A stretch of 64,000 nt of DNA from Mangifera indica (Eukaryota; Streptophyta; Magnoliopsida; Sapindales; Anacardiaceae). This document shows, in pieces, positions 1-11,428 of the stretch. The translations under genes were made by a program, and so were the position numbers. The notes below the pieces were generated by a model, which worked only from the letters and a program-made list of their open reading frames with translations, was not told where the DNA came from and did not search any database. The DNA is taken from assembly GCF_011075055.1 (NCBI RefSeq), contig NC_058147.1, forward strand, positions 3,906,001-3,970,000. Direction: 5' to 3'. Every line of letters begins with the position of its first letter. The stretch's first letter is position 1.

Positions 1-2165
1 TGTACTTCAGCATCGAACTCCTGAGACTTGCCGCCGCGTTTACCAAGCATTGGAGTAGTACTCCGGGCTCTTTTGAGGCCATTAGTGTCACTATTCCAAA
101 TGTGTTTCACTGCAAGTTCTTTGCCGCTGGATAGCATAACTTTGTAAACATTTCCGGAGCCTCCTTTTCCTATGAGATTCTCTTGCTTTATGGAATCAAT
201 AATCTCATCTTCAGAGAAAACTAATTCACGGAAAGGCTTTATGTTCCAGGATTCTTCCTTCAATGAAAGGTTGTGATCTTTCTCTTTCTTCTTTAAGTAG
301 AAGAAACATGCAAAAGAGACAAGCAAGATCATTGTACCTAACGCAAAAGAAATTACGAGCATGAGGGCATCCTTCGATATCTTCGACTTCTGGGAGCATT
401 CCTTGAAGGAGCTAATGGTCTGACTACAGAGGCCTGGATTTCCATTAAAGCTGCCATTGTATGCTTCAATGGAGAGAGATTCTGGTATATGACCAGTCAA
501 TCTGTTATTGGACAGATCAAGAATAACTAGTCTCAAAGATGACAAACTCGCTGGAATTTGACCAGAAAGTTGATTTTCTGATAAATTCAGAGAGTTTAGA
601 GTCGGTAAAGACCCCAAAACTGATGGGATTTGCCCAGAAAATAAATTGTGAGCCATGTTTAGGTCGCTTAGAGTAGTACATGAACCTAATGACTTTGGAA
701 TTGAACCAGAAAATAAGTTGTTCTGCAACTTAAGAGTGCTCAAGTGTTTAAGGTCCCCAAATGATGCCGGAAGTTTGCTTGAAAATTGATTGTTACTCAG
801 ATCAATAGCAACAAAAGATGAAGCTCCCGAAATTTCCTCCGGTAATTCACCAGACAAACGATTGTTTGCGGCAAACAGCTGCGCGAGGGCTTTTGCGTTT
901 CCAATAGCTTTAGTGATAGGCCCTTCAATTTGATTCGATTCAATGTCTATAATATTCAAATTTGGCAATCCCCATATTCCGGCTGGCACAGTCCCAGTTA
1001 GTGAATTATGACTAACTCTGAATCGCCGTAAAGTCAAGCAATTCGCATAACTCGCGGGAATTTCACCTGTAAACTTGTTTTGTAACATCAGAAGCCCCTT
1101 CATGGTACCTTTCTTGCACATATCTGGTGGAATCGGACCCGTCAAGAAATTCTCTGAAACGTCAATGAAATCAAAGTCAGCCCAAGAGCCAAGTTCCTTA
1201 GGCAAAGGTCCAGTCAAATTGTTGTTGTATAGAGAAAGATTCACCAGGTTTTTAAACTGGCCTAACTCAGCTGGTACTTCGCCGGAAAACCGGTTCTCAA
1301 ACAGCTGGAGAGATACCAGATTGGTCAGGAACCTCACTTCAGATAAACTGCCTTCAAGAGAGTTGGTTGACGCATCAAAAAGTTCAAGATTAGTTAAGTT
1401 TCTCAATCCAACAGGAAGTTGTCCTGTGAATCGGTTTTCGTAAAGCTCGAGCTCCCACAATTTGTTCAGCTTTCCAATTTCTGGAGGTATCTCACCAGAT
1501 AAATTGTTTTGAGAGAGCTGCAAGCTTATCAGCTCCCTTAGATTACCAATTCCTGCTGGAATTTTCCCTTCAAGGCTACAGTTTGATAAATAGAGCCAAT
1601 TCAGCTTGGTAAGCTTTAATACTTGATTTGGAAAGGGGGTTGGAGAGAAATCATGATCACCGAGACTCAATGAAACCAGGTTAGTCATGTTTTCAAGAGA
1701 CGCCCATGGAAATTCGCCAGAACATCCGCTGTTATTAAGATATAGATAGCGCAATTCACCGAGGGACGAAATGCTTGGAAATGATCCCGAGAAACCATTG
1801 TTGCCAAGATCCAAGTACTGTAATTTTACACAGTTGTTCAATTCTTTTGAGATTGTGCCAGACAAAGAATTGAACCCAAATGAGAGCTTGTCCAGGGACT
1901 GAAGCTGGCATATGGAATCGAAAGGAAGGGTTCCTCTCAATTGTTGATTAGAAAGGTCAATTTCTTTGACAGAATTATCTGAGGTGCAAGTGATGCCTGT
2001 GAAATTGCAGAAGTGATTATCTGAGACCCAGGAATGTAATACATCATTGTTTGATCTTTGAATGGTGGTTTTGAGCGTGAGTAATATCTGAAGTTCATCA
2101 GATTTGACGCAGGAGAAGATGGAAAGGAAAAGAAAGAGACAGAGAAAGGAATTAGCGGGTGACAT
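1..2165 (-). CDS. RLK7: LRR receptor-like kinase, RLK7/HAIKU2 type (LRR XI), 3' part outside window
   Basis: The frame is open from the ATG at 2165 to the window edge, 721 codons without a stop. Visible in order: a signal peptide (starts MSPANSFLCLFLFL), an LRRNT region with paired Cys (HFCNFTGITC), about twenty plant-type extracellular LRRs, the motif YNGSFNGNPGLCS before the membrane, one TM segment at about residues 602-624 followed by YLKKKEK, then the start of a Ser/Thr kinase with a Gly-rich loop (IGKGGSGNVYKV) and the ATP lysine in ELAVKHIW near residue 674. The catalytic loop and the rest of the kinase lie beyond base 1. The family acts at the plasma membrane: RLK7 perceives PIP peptides in immunity and germination, and IKU2 controls seed size. 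The ELAVKHI region and the juxtamembrane sequence favour RLK7 over IKU2. It lies two genes from a SUT4-type transporter, as RLK7 adjoins SUC4 in Arabidopsis (from memory). Confidence 0.93.
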   Translation of the reverse strand, partial: MSPANSFLCLFLFLSIFSCVKSDELQILLTLKTTIQRSNNDVLHSWVSDNHFCNFTGITCTSDNSVKEIDLSNQQLRGTLPFDSICQLQSLDKLSFGFNSLSGTISKELNNCVKLQYLDLGNNGFSGSFPSISSLGELRYLYLNNSGCSGEFPWASLENMTNLVSLSLGDHDFSPTPFPNQVLKLTKLNWLYLSNCSLEGKIPAGIGNLRELISLQLSQNNLSGEIPPEIGKLNKLWELELYENRFTGQLPVGLRNLTNLELFDASTNSLEGSLSEVRFLTNLVSLQLFENRFSGEVPAELGQFKNLVNLSLYNNNLTGPLPKELGSWADFDFIDVSENFLTGPIPPDMCKKGTMKGLLMLQNKFTGEIPASYANCLTLRRFRVSHNSLTGTVPAGIWGLPNLNIIDIESNQIEGPITKAIGNAKALAQLFAANNRLSGELPEEISGASSFVAIDLSNNQFSSKLPASFGDLKHLSTLKLQNNLFSGSIPKSLGSCTTLSDLNMAHNLFSGQIPSVLGSLPTLNSLNLSENQLSGQIPASLSSLRLVILDLSNNRLTGHIPESLSIEAYNGSFNGNPGLCSQTISSFKECSQKSKISKDALMLVISFALGTMILLVSFACFFYLKKKEKDHNLSLKEESWNIKPFRELVFSEDEIIDSIKQENLIGKGGSGNVYKVMLSSGKELAVKHIWNSDTNGLKRARSTTPMLGKRGGKSQEFDAEV

Positions 2166-2396
2166 AGGTAAACGGTGAGAAGAAAAGATAAGACCAAAGG
2201 GTTGGTCTCTTATTTAGACAAGAGCCAATTTTCAACCAAAAAGGATGGCTTTCTGGCCTTTTACTTGCAAACAACCACTGGCTGCATTTGTTAACCCTCT
2301 TGTACCAAGCCAATTATTAACATGAATAAAGTCAATAATACCTTTTTTCAAAATAAAAATAATCTTTATTGTACATTAATAAACTCTTTTTTAATT

Positions 2397-2692
2397 GGCC
2401 AAAAGAGTTAATTCTATTTAAGGTTTAATATAAAATTTAAATACTTATTTTTATATTAAATTTTCTAATTAAAATTACAGATAAAATCATTATTTAAAAA
2501 TAATTAATTAAAATTTTATTTCATCTCTCAAATTCAAAAATGAATAATTTTTTTCACTGAAAATTTAAAAAATAACCATTTTTATTTCTACTCAATAATT
2601 ATGACCTTATCAGCAATCTTTTTAGATCTCTTCTTCTCCTTTGCCGGTCTCTCGCCCTGCCTCCTCCTTGGGTGGGAATCAGTCTTTTGGCC
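2397..2692. mobile_element. Mutator-like TIR element, right arm deleted
   Basis: The element begins GGCCAAAAGAGTTAATTC. Its right end, read on the other strand, is GGCCAAAAGACTGATTCCC followed by ACCCAAGG. The left arm of about 190 bp resembles the arms of the element at 2885-3770, but only some 27 bp of terminal repeat survive on the right. No convincing target duplication is seen (flanks tttttaatt and tttctcatg). It has no coding capacity and is therefore a non-autonomous copy. Confidence 0.6.
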
Positions 2693-2884
2693 TTTCTCAT
2701 GCATTGCGACCTAACTTTGATTCTATCGGACCACTGCAATACTTGAAAGGTAAAAATGAAAGTCAGTCAATTGTTGAACATCATGTCATTTGTTTTCCTT
2801 TAAATATGTAATACATTCATTGTCTGTGGACTTACACGTCACCTGTGCTTTTTTGTTTTTTGGGGTAGCTTTAATTATTAATTA

Positions 2885-3770
2885 GGCCAAAAGACTTATT
2901 CCCGCCTAAGGTATAGTGAATTCTCAAACTTCCATCCTTCAATTTTCAAAAATCTAACATCCACCCATAATTTGGAAAACTAACATCTATCCTCCAAAAT
3001 TAAGTTAAGGTTAAAAATAAAATCATCATTTAATAATAATATTTAAAGTTTATATTATTTTAACCTCTTAATTTAAAAAACTAATAATTTTACCCAAAAT
3101 TAAGTTTTAAAAAATGATATTTTACCCTTACCTAAGGTTTCCAATTTCATCAAGGAATTTTCAGCCAACGATGGTTGATCTCCCTCCCTCTCGGTATCAT
3201 CTCTCCCTCTGGTGCTTAATATCAGATCGATAAAGTTTAGATTTGACAAAATCTAAACAAAATTCAGACGAAGAGTTTCAACTCTTCGTCTTGATGATGA
3301 TGACAGTCCAGAAGAGATTGATCTCCTCATCTGGACTGTTGTTATTGTCCAGACAAAGCTGACTTTATCTGAATAATAAAGATTCAAATGAAGAGTTTCG
3401 ATTTTTTTGTCTAGATGTTTGGATTCTATCGAATCTAGATATTGTCGATCTGATATTGAGCATCGGAGGGAGAGAGATTGGCTATCGTTGGCCAGAAATT
3501 TATCGACGAAATTAGAAACCCTAAGTAAGGGGGAAAATGTCACTTTTCAAAATTTTATTTTGAAGAAAATTATTAATTTTTTAAATTAAGAGGGTAAGAT
3601 AATATAAACATTAAATATTATTGTTAAATGATGATTTTACCCTTAACTTAAACTTAATTTTGGAGTATAGATGTTAGTTTTTCAAATTATAGCTAGATAT
3701 ATAAGTTTTTGAAAATTGGAGGGTGGGAATGAGAAGTCACGATACCTTGGGTGGGAACGATCCATTGGCT
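2885..3770. mobile_element. Non-autonomous Mutator-like element with long TIRs and a perfect 9-bp TSD
   Basis: The ends are GGCCAAAAGACTTATTCCCG and, on the other strand, AGCCAATGGATCGTTCCCAC. The terminal inverted repeats continue for over 200 bp each, matching through blocks such as CTAACATCTAT and AAATCATCATTTAA. The interior at about 3240-3450 is itself palindromic around GACGAAGAGTTTCAACTC, so the whole 886 bp could fold as one hairpin. The element is flanked by TATTAATTA at 2876-2884 and again at 3771-3779, a perfect 9-bp target duplication diagnostic of Mutator-type insertion. No transposase is present. Short open frames inside it are artefacts of the repeat. Confidence 0.85.
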
Positions 3771-5030
3771 TATTAATTATCATCAGGGCAAATCACATGC
3801 ACCACCCATAAAACGAAAGATTGTATCCTCTAAGTCTGGAAATTTTAATTTTTCACTCAACCTCTCACTTTTGATAATAAATCCCATTTGGTTTAAATAT
3901 AGATTATAGTTTTATAAATTTGTTAGAGTAATATTATATATAAATAATATATAATTTTATAATAAATAATAATATAGTACTATATAATTAGATAGTTTTA
4001 AATTAGAGATAAAATAACACTTAATTATATGGTGATATATTATTATTTGTGTATAAAGTTGTACGTTTTTTTTGTGACTAGGGGAAACTTGTTTGACTTT
4101 ACTAGACAAATAAACTTATAAATGCAATAACTGGATCTATAACTACTATATCAAATAAATAAAGGTTTTGTTATATTATGTCCAACTATTCAGACCTAAG
4201 CTAGTCAGCCCCAGATAGGTAAACCCCTCATAATGCAATGATTGGACTCATGATCACATTGTTTATGTATATAATTTTGTTGAATATGTTAATATAATGA
4301 TAAAAATCTCATTACAATTTAATACAAATTTTAATTGTCAATATATCTTTAAATTTATTAAAATTATAAAAAATACTCTTATTAAAATAAAATTAATTAA
4401 CAAGTTGTCCTCTAATTTTTTATTTATAATTCTTGGTTAATTATAATTATAATTTATTTAATTTTTCTAAAAAATATTTTTTTAATTTTATTTAATTCCT
4501 TCTTCTTTCACAATCTTTAGTTATTTATTATCAACCGTCGATTATTCTCTTTTGACTTCATTTATTTTTATCAGTGACACCATCAGCAGTCATCCCTCTT
4601 TCTCTTTCCATCATCTTCACCAATAACACTGTTGTTAATCATTTTTGTCACCAACCATCATTCTTTTTCCATCATCTTCAACACCGTTATTTTATTTTTC
4701 ATTTCAAGGAAAATGTCCTGATAATTCTATAATTATATTTATTTGAATTATAAAAAATAAGTGTAAAAAAGAAGAAGAGATAGATCAACATATTGAAAAG
4801 AAATGAGTGGAAGAAAATAGAGGAAAAGATAAATTTGAATTTATTGAAAAGAAATGATTGTTAAAAAGAATAGAAAGAGAAAGACCAATATTTGTTGAAA
4901 AGAAATTAATAAGAGATTAAAAAAATGAAGAGATAGATTATTATTTATTAAAAATAAATGAACGAAAAAATAAAAAATAAAAATATAGTAATGAGTGAAA
5001 AAAAAGGAATTGGAAAAATGAGAAAATTAG

Positions 5031-5034
<4 letters not shown>

Positions 5035-5073
<39 letters not shown>
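5035..5073. repeat. (TA)n microsatellite
   Basis: An uninterrupted TA dinucleotide run of about 39 bp, closing a purine-rich tract. It is likely polymorphic and a potential cruciform. Confidence 0.95.
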
Positions 5074-5077
<4 letters not shown>

Positions 5078-5225
5078 GGGTAAGATAAAATTTCACATTT
5101 TAAATAATTTTGAATTCTTGTTTTTTAATGTTAAAACGATATTTTTATTCTTTCACATAATATAATTTGATAATAATAAATAAAAATTGAAAATTTTAAA
5201 CTCAGAAGGTGATTATGTTATTTCA

Positions 5226-5257
5226 ACAAACCTTGGGTGGGAAATAGTGATGTGGCC
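5226..5257. mobile_element. Orphan Mutator-like terminal repeat
   Basis: On the minus strand this reads GGCCACATCACTATTTCCC followed by ACCCAAGG, closely matching the right ends at 2692 and 3770. The matching left end was not located. AT-rich arms at about 4290-4500 and 5090-5215 may belong to the same, strongly diverged copy. Confidence 0.5.
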
Positions 5258-5691
5258 GTTCTCAAAACAAACCATTAAATCGGTTAATGGTTTTTGGGAC
5301 CCACTTGGGGACGTGTAGGGTGACAAGTGGCAATGAAATGTGAAACACGGAAGTATGAAGCCGCCTACGTTGAATATATTTGTTGCTTTCTCTGGCTTTG
5401 GGTTCAATCAAAGCACGTGAATAATGTTATCCAGAAAAGCCGACAGATCACGCTCAAACGACGAGCGTGAAGCAAAACCTCCGTCACTCGTTCATTGAAC
5501 CTTTTTAAGTTGCAATCTTTACTAAAATGACAGCAAATAGAAAGGAAAGATTTTATAATAAGAGATGTCCAATCATTTTTTGGACTTGCACAGTAAAAAA
5601 CAAGTCACCAACAGACAAGTGGGTCTAAATGAACCCGCCCGCCCGCCTGCCCCGTCTTATTCTTAACACATGCAAGTGTACACATATTCAA

Positions 5692-6559
5692 GGCCTCGGG
5701 ACTATTTCTCACTGAGTCGTGACTTTATTTCAAATTAATATTTATAGGGTTTAAAAAATTTAAAATCTTATTTGTAGGCTAATTAAGATTATAATTTTTT
5801 TATTAAAAATAAAAATAAAATTATTATTTTACTAATAATATTTAAAAAATATAAAATTTATTATATTTTTTATCGTAAATTTTAAAAACTAATAATTTCA
5901 GTTCTACTTTAATTTTTCTAATTCTAAAAAATTATATTTTCTCCTCAAATTTTAGATTTTTTTTCTCCCCTTCGGCTACCATCTTTGGCACTGACGATCT
6001 CCTCTCTCTATTCTAAATTAGTGGTTGACACACGGGAAACAATCTAAAACTGATCTTTTTGTCGGAGACAAAGAGATTCAACAATAAAGAGATCTCTAGA
6101 TTTCTTTATCTTGTTATCAAAGAGAAAAGATTACAGATCTCTTCATCAATGAAGAGATTTAGAGATCTCTTTGTTCTCAGATCTCTTTATTTTTGATAAA
6201 GACATCTGTTCTAGATTGTTTTTCTTGTGCTAATCACTTGTTTAAAGTGGAAAGTCAAAGTTATCGACACTAGAGATGATGATTTGAGAGGTAAAGAAAA
6301 AATTTTAGGTGAGAAAATATAACTTTTCAAAGTTAACAAACTTTACACAAGAGTGAAGTTATTAGTTTTTAAAACTTAGAGAGAAAATATAATAAATTTA
6401 TATTTTTTTAATATTATTAATAAATTAATGATTTTTCTCTCGTTTCTAATAAAAAAATTTAATGATAGTTGATTCATAAATAAAACTTTAGGTTTTTTAA
6501 ATCTTATAAGTGTAACTTGAAAACGTATCAAAACATGGATGGAAATTAATACTTTGGCC
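5692..6559. mobile_element. Mutator-like palindromic element, diverged copy
   Basis: The left end GGCCTCGGGACTATTTC pairs with the right end GGCCAAAGTATTAATTTCC read on the other strand. Internal blocks match in inverted order (TTTAAAAAA, AAATTTATTATATTTT, TTTTAAAAACTAATAA). The centre at about 6040-6200 is a nested palindrome built on AGAGATCTCT. The flanks catattcaa (5683-5691) and tatgtttaa (6560-6568) agree at 6 of 9 positions, and all three differences are transitions, so this may be an aged 9-bp target duplication. There is no coding capacity. Confidence 0.7.
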
Positions 6560-9500
6560 TATGTTTAATTTCAAACGAGGAAAAGTGTTGTGATTTAAGA
6601 ACAAAGGGGCAAATTGAGAGGAATAGTAACTGGTAAATCACATAAGAATGATCATCGAGTAAGTGTCTGCTTCACAGGCTGTTGAGGAGGGAGTGAACTT
6701 ATCCCAAAAAGATTTACACTCCGGAGATGAAATTACCAACGGACACTTGTAACCTACACATATAAACCTCAAAGTATAAGGGGAATTTTTTTATTTGTGT
6801 GCAAGGGCATATCTAATTTTAGATATTATTTTTATATTTTTATTTATTAAATTAATAATTTTTTAAATTTAAAAAATATTAAAATACTATTTTTTATATT
6901 TAAAAAGATATTTATAAATATTTAAAATTCAAACAAAATAACGTTACTCTCATTAACTCTCTTTGGATTTATCATTACTAAAATTAATAAAAAGTTTGGT
7001 TATTCGATTAAAACTATATGTCCACCGTTAAATGAAATACATGAATTGTGGTTGGCGTACTTACCAATAAAATATCGTCTAAATGTCAATAATAAATCTA
7101 AGTTTTGTTTTGACAATTAAACTATTTTAATAATTTTTTTTCTGTTAATTTATTTTTTTCATATATTCTATTTAAAATTAAGAAAATAATTATTTCTTAA
7201 TTTTTATATAAAAAAAAAAAACTCTTATATAACATCATAGTTTCATCATAACTCTTATATAACATCTCTATTTAGACGTCATTGCATTGATGCAAGAATG
7301 CAAGTTAACAACACCAACACAACTAAATAAAAAAACACGAGTCTGAGAGAAATCTTAGAACAAGGAAAAGAAAATTCACGTTGAAAGCTCCTTAAACAAT
7401 ATAAACAAAATTCTCATCTGCAGCATCAATCACGGAATATGACCATATGCACCACTTTTGAAAAACAGTGGGTTACACATAATGAAGCTGGCCCTACTTC
7501 TTCTTGTTATTAACCTGGTTAATGGACTACACATCTCCATGATGATAATCATTTTTACTTGAATTTTCTTTTTGGTGGTTTCTTTTTGGCCTACAGTATA
7601 AAAATATCAAGCAATACATATCTTATATCTACTTCTTAGAAAAATAAAATCAACCAATGTCTGCACTTGCGTCTGATTCTGATATATATATATTCTAAAG
7701 TGGTTGAAGTTGAAGCAACTCAGATTAAAATAATAAGAACACATATAATGATTACTGCCCAGGAATTTTTGGTGAGAAAGGAGCCAATATCTCTTCAGAA
7801 TAGTGTCGTTATATTGTGATTAGAGAATATTACAGAACAGATACTGTTTCTGATCCCAACACTGGCTGGAAAACGAACAACAATGGAATAAAATTCATGA
7901 ACTTTTAGAGAAAAGCTCAGTCGGAAGATTCAGCCAGCAAAAATTTTAAACATCTCGTTTCAAAGACAAGCATGAAACCCACTTTGACGGTGGTGGCACC
8001 TTTTCAGCACATTCTTATCTTCACACTCTGAAGCCGGGAAATATTTATCAGAAACAAAATGTGTTTCATGGCGTTTGCCTTATGGCTCCACTTCATTTCA
8101 GTTTCATGGCAATAATTTCAGTGGATGATGTGTCATTTTCCATCTATCTTTATACAGTCTTTGGTCTTTGCTACTGAATCAGAAAACTTTGACCATCCCA
8201 GTTATCAACTTTTGGTGTAGCTTTTTTTCCTATTCATATAGCATCAATGGAGCTTTATTCTTTCAATTTATCTATTATACAGCACCCACTTAAAAAGCAT
8301 CCCTTTGAATTGCTCCTCTTGTCACTCATTGTTGAGATAAGATTTTATATATAAGATGTTGACAAGCAAAATGCAAAAACAAAAAAGAAATCCACTCGCT
8401 TTCCTTTTGTTCTTTCCGCTGATTGCAAGAAAATCAGCAGCCTCTTCAGTCTTCATCCTTTTACCACGTTAATCTGAATACTGTTGCTGGCTATGTCATT
8501 TCAATTAGAAAGGATCGTGGCTTTTGGCCTAAGTAATCAGTCAATGATTCCTTCCACTATTTCAACAATTTTTCACTTCAATAATTTAATAATCATGCTG
8601 ATAGAATCACGTATCGTTGTTTCATGTATTAAAACATAATTTTTTTTATTATACACGTATTATATGATATATTTATTAAAAAATAAAATAATAAAAAAAT
8701 CTAATTAACATGGTATTATTTTTGAAAATATCACAAATACTTTTAAAAATTTTAAAATTTCTTATATACAATCCTATTATATCATTATTTTCTCTAAAAA
8801 GTATATTGATTCGTATCAGTGATATCTATCGTATTGTAAGATACGTATCATATCATACGTATTTAAATTTTAAAATTTTAAAACTTAAAATTTTTTTGTA
8901 TAATATAATACGTACCTTACGATACATCTACTGTATCGTATTAGTTCAATATATCTCATGATACATATCACTTTTTACTTGTATCATATCATATTATATA
9001 ATATTAATAAATATGTTAATAATAAATTAACTACTCAAAGATATTTGTAATTATTTTAAAAGGGTTTGTATAACATATGAAATCGCTTTTCCAAATCAAT
9101 ATAACTATATACAGTCATTTTGAGTAGATAAATTAATACATATTTTTTGTATATTATCTGAGTAATTTTGAATTAACTTATTTATATAATGACACATTAT
9201 ATATATACTAAAGAATATATATAGTGATATTACTCTTTCCAAATTATATAATCAGAGTAGTCAAGATAAGAGGAAGTCATGGTTGGTTGATGGATGAATT
9301 AACAAAATAAACAATGACTTTCTAGAGATATGCTTCACATGGGTATCAACAGCAACATCAAATATTTTGTTTTTAATCCAGATTAACCATTAATTAAGTC
9401 TTTTTAATCCGCATTAACATTAATAAATACAATTTGTTGTCCAACTTCAATCCTTGATTACAAAATGGTCAGGGCGGTTCCCAAATTAAGCATTGTCCTC

Positions 9501-10464
9501 ATTCGACAGCCCAAGCCATGGAAAACGTTTGGTATTTGGGCCGTCAGCCCAAAATGAGCTCCAAATTGTCCTTATTTACGGCCGTCGAGACAACAACCCA
9601 AATTCGCAACTCGATGAAAAATTTTAAGACCACGGTTATTCCTTCGCATCAGAAGTGATGTCCAAAAATCATTGGAATAAAAGGTCAAACAAATCCTTTC
9701 AGAGCAATGGAAAAATAATATCTCCTCCAATTTTTCATTATGCAATGCACTGTATATATACATATATAAAATTGAATATTATTTTATTATTATTTTAAAA
9801 TCATTTAAATATATCATAATATATTTATGTGTATATATTTATATATAAAAAATATGTATATATAATTTTATTATTTTTTGTACAAAATAGACATCACAAA
9901 CAAAATTACCATTAGGGCATTTGTTTTAGGATAATATTTGAATTTTTTAATAATTTATCTATTATTAATCAATATTATCTTTTTTGTTTGTTTGTAAGGA
10001 AATAAAAAATTTTGATGATAATGTATTAACAAGAGTTATTTAACAAATAATATAATGAATAATATAATTATGTAAAAAATAATATAAAAAATATTATTAA
10101 AGGGTTTATCTTTGTAATAAAATAATTTTAATTTTGTTATAATTTTATTTTAAATTATTAAAAATTTTAGGTAAAATTATCCTTATTTTTAATTAATTAA
10201 TATAAAAATATCTTTTAAAAAATTATATTATCAATATAATGGCAATTTGAAAAATAATTTAATTAAACACTATTATTTGATATTAAATAAATATTTAAAT
10301 AAAAACTATGTTTTTTATTATTGTATTATTATAATAATTTATTGTCGATAATGTTTTAAATGACCGAGCTTAATCCTGTCAAATAGTGAACACTTACCAA
10401 GCCAACAATTATATGTTGGACCTCGTAACTTGACTCCTTTGACCAGTCAACGTAAACTCCAATT
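6560..10464. other. Gene-free intergenic DNA
   Basis: No exon of a known family is seen on either strand. 7380-8560 is less AT-rich and could hold promoter or untranslated sequence, but nothing specific is recognised. 9440-9620 contains several GCCCAA motifs. About 9905-10350 is very AT-rich; its left end (TTA then GGGCATTTGTTTTAGG) resembles the Tourist-type element at 29.0 kb, but its right end was not found. Confidence 0.45.
8810..8990. repeat. Inverted repeat built on GATACGTATC motifs
   Basis: TATCGTATTGTAAGATACGT in the left half is mirrored by ACGTACCTTACGATACATC in the right half, around an AT-rich centre. It is probably the core of a short MITE. Termini and target duplication were not resolved. 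Confidence 0.5.
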
Positions 10465-11174
10465 TCATGAAAACGGCACCGATGGTATCGTTTGTTGATC
10501 TCGCTCCAAACCTCGCCTTCTAACACTTAAATGAAACTGAGTAACTGCTGCCAAAACCTTTCCTGTCTGAATTGGAGACAAAATCTGCATAATCTTCCTC
10601 ATTGCTCTCCCTCGAAGACCATCCACCGCCTCTAAAACCAACACCATCCCTCTCTACAGTTTTCTCATCTCTTGGCCGTCTCTGCTTCTGAGTCCTCACC
10701 CTCCACTGAATATACAAAATTCCTGGCTACATTCTACACCGGTGGTGTTGCTACTCTCTCTTGAATCTTCGCCATTGTCTCTGATAGCTCTCTCTCCTCC
10801 CTTCTTGTATCCCCTTCTACTCTCCATTTGATGTTCTTGCTTAGCCGTCAAGTCCTTGACTGAGCTGTAAAGCAGCGTGAAAAGAAAGGATGGTTTAAAC
10901 CCGCCAAGCCAAAGGAAAAGTCTTTCGTAGGAAGTGAACCACGGAGGAGAAATACATCTTCTCTTGCTGTTGATGACTTCTCTTCGTAATATTGTTGGTA
11001 ATGAGAAAGAACTTGATCGATCAAGTCCTGGTGTTGCTCATTGTTGCGAATATTTTCTGGTGAAGTTGCTGAGAGGAGGTGATCAAAAAAGTTCTGCTGA
11101 CCAATTAACCAGCCACTGAAGAATGTTTGGAAATTGAGTACAAAGTTTGGAGTCCGTTGGGTTATGTGAGCCAC
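10465..11174 (-). pseudogene. Decayed DOG1-domain gene (RAS1/ZW2-like paralogue)
   Basis: Read on the minus strand, pieces in different frames align end to end with the intact DOG1-domain gene at 12438-13142. These include LNFQTFFSGWLI, LIDQVLSHYQQYYEEKS, PWFTSYERLFLWLGGFKPS, ERELSETMAKIQERVA and RGRAMRKIMQILSPIQT. Lesions seen: the start is GTG (11174) where the paralogue has ATG; a short deletion after AREDVFLL shifts the frame; there is an in-frame stop after the VATPPV piece; and a further frame change precedes the LEAVDGLRG piece. Both copies are single-exon and on the same strand, 1.3 kb apart, so this looks like a tandem duplicate that has died. Confidence 0.88.
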
Positions 11175-11351
11175 GCTGATATTGATCAGCTGATGCTGGT
11201 GAATAGGAAGAAGTAGAGGCAGAGACAGTCCTGCCTTTACGTAGTTATGGCTTACCAACATAAGGGGAATGCCACGGTTGTCAGTTAGTTAATAATTTGT
11301 TTATTAATAAAATAAATTATTTAGTTGCAAGGATAAAATTTTTATGGCGGT

Positions 11352-11354
<3 letters not shown>

Positions 11355-11425
<71 letters not shown>
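11355..11425. repeat. (AT)n microsatellite
   Basis: About 35 uninterrupted AT units (71 bp), the longest simple repeat in the window. It lies between the DOG1-like pseudogene and its intact paralogue. Confidence 0.97.

Positions 11426-11428
<3 letters not shown>

Larger units (their letters stand above)
3771..5691. other. Gene-free AT-rich DNA with MITE traces
   Basis: No coding exon is recognised. About 3935-4070 is one copy of a short AT-rich repeat, with the core TTAAATTAGAGATAAAATAA, that recurs at about 58.2 kb and in looser form near 11.5, 27.2 and 51.5 kb. 4540-4720 is pyrimidine-rich with repeated CCATCATCTTCA motifs, and 4740-5030 is purine-rich. A TA microsatellite and an orphan transposon end follow and are listed separately. 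Confidence 0.5.

Noticed and set aside
1937..2197. Second frame overlapping the start of the receptor kinase
   Set aside because: It is a shadow of the real frame, which carries the signal peptide and LRRNT.
3253..3589. Overlapping open frames on both strands near 3.4 kb
   Set aside because: They fall inside the palindromic centre of the Mutator-like element, so the frames mirror each other and have no family resemblance.
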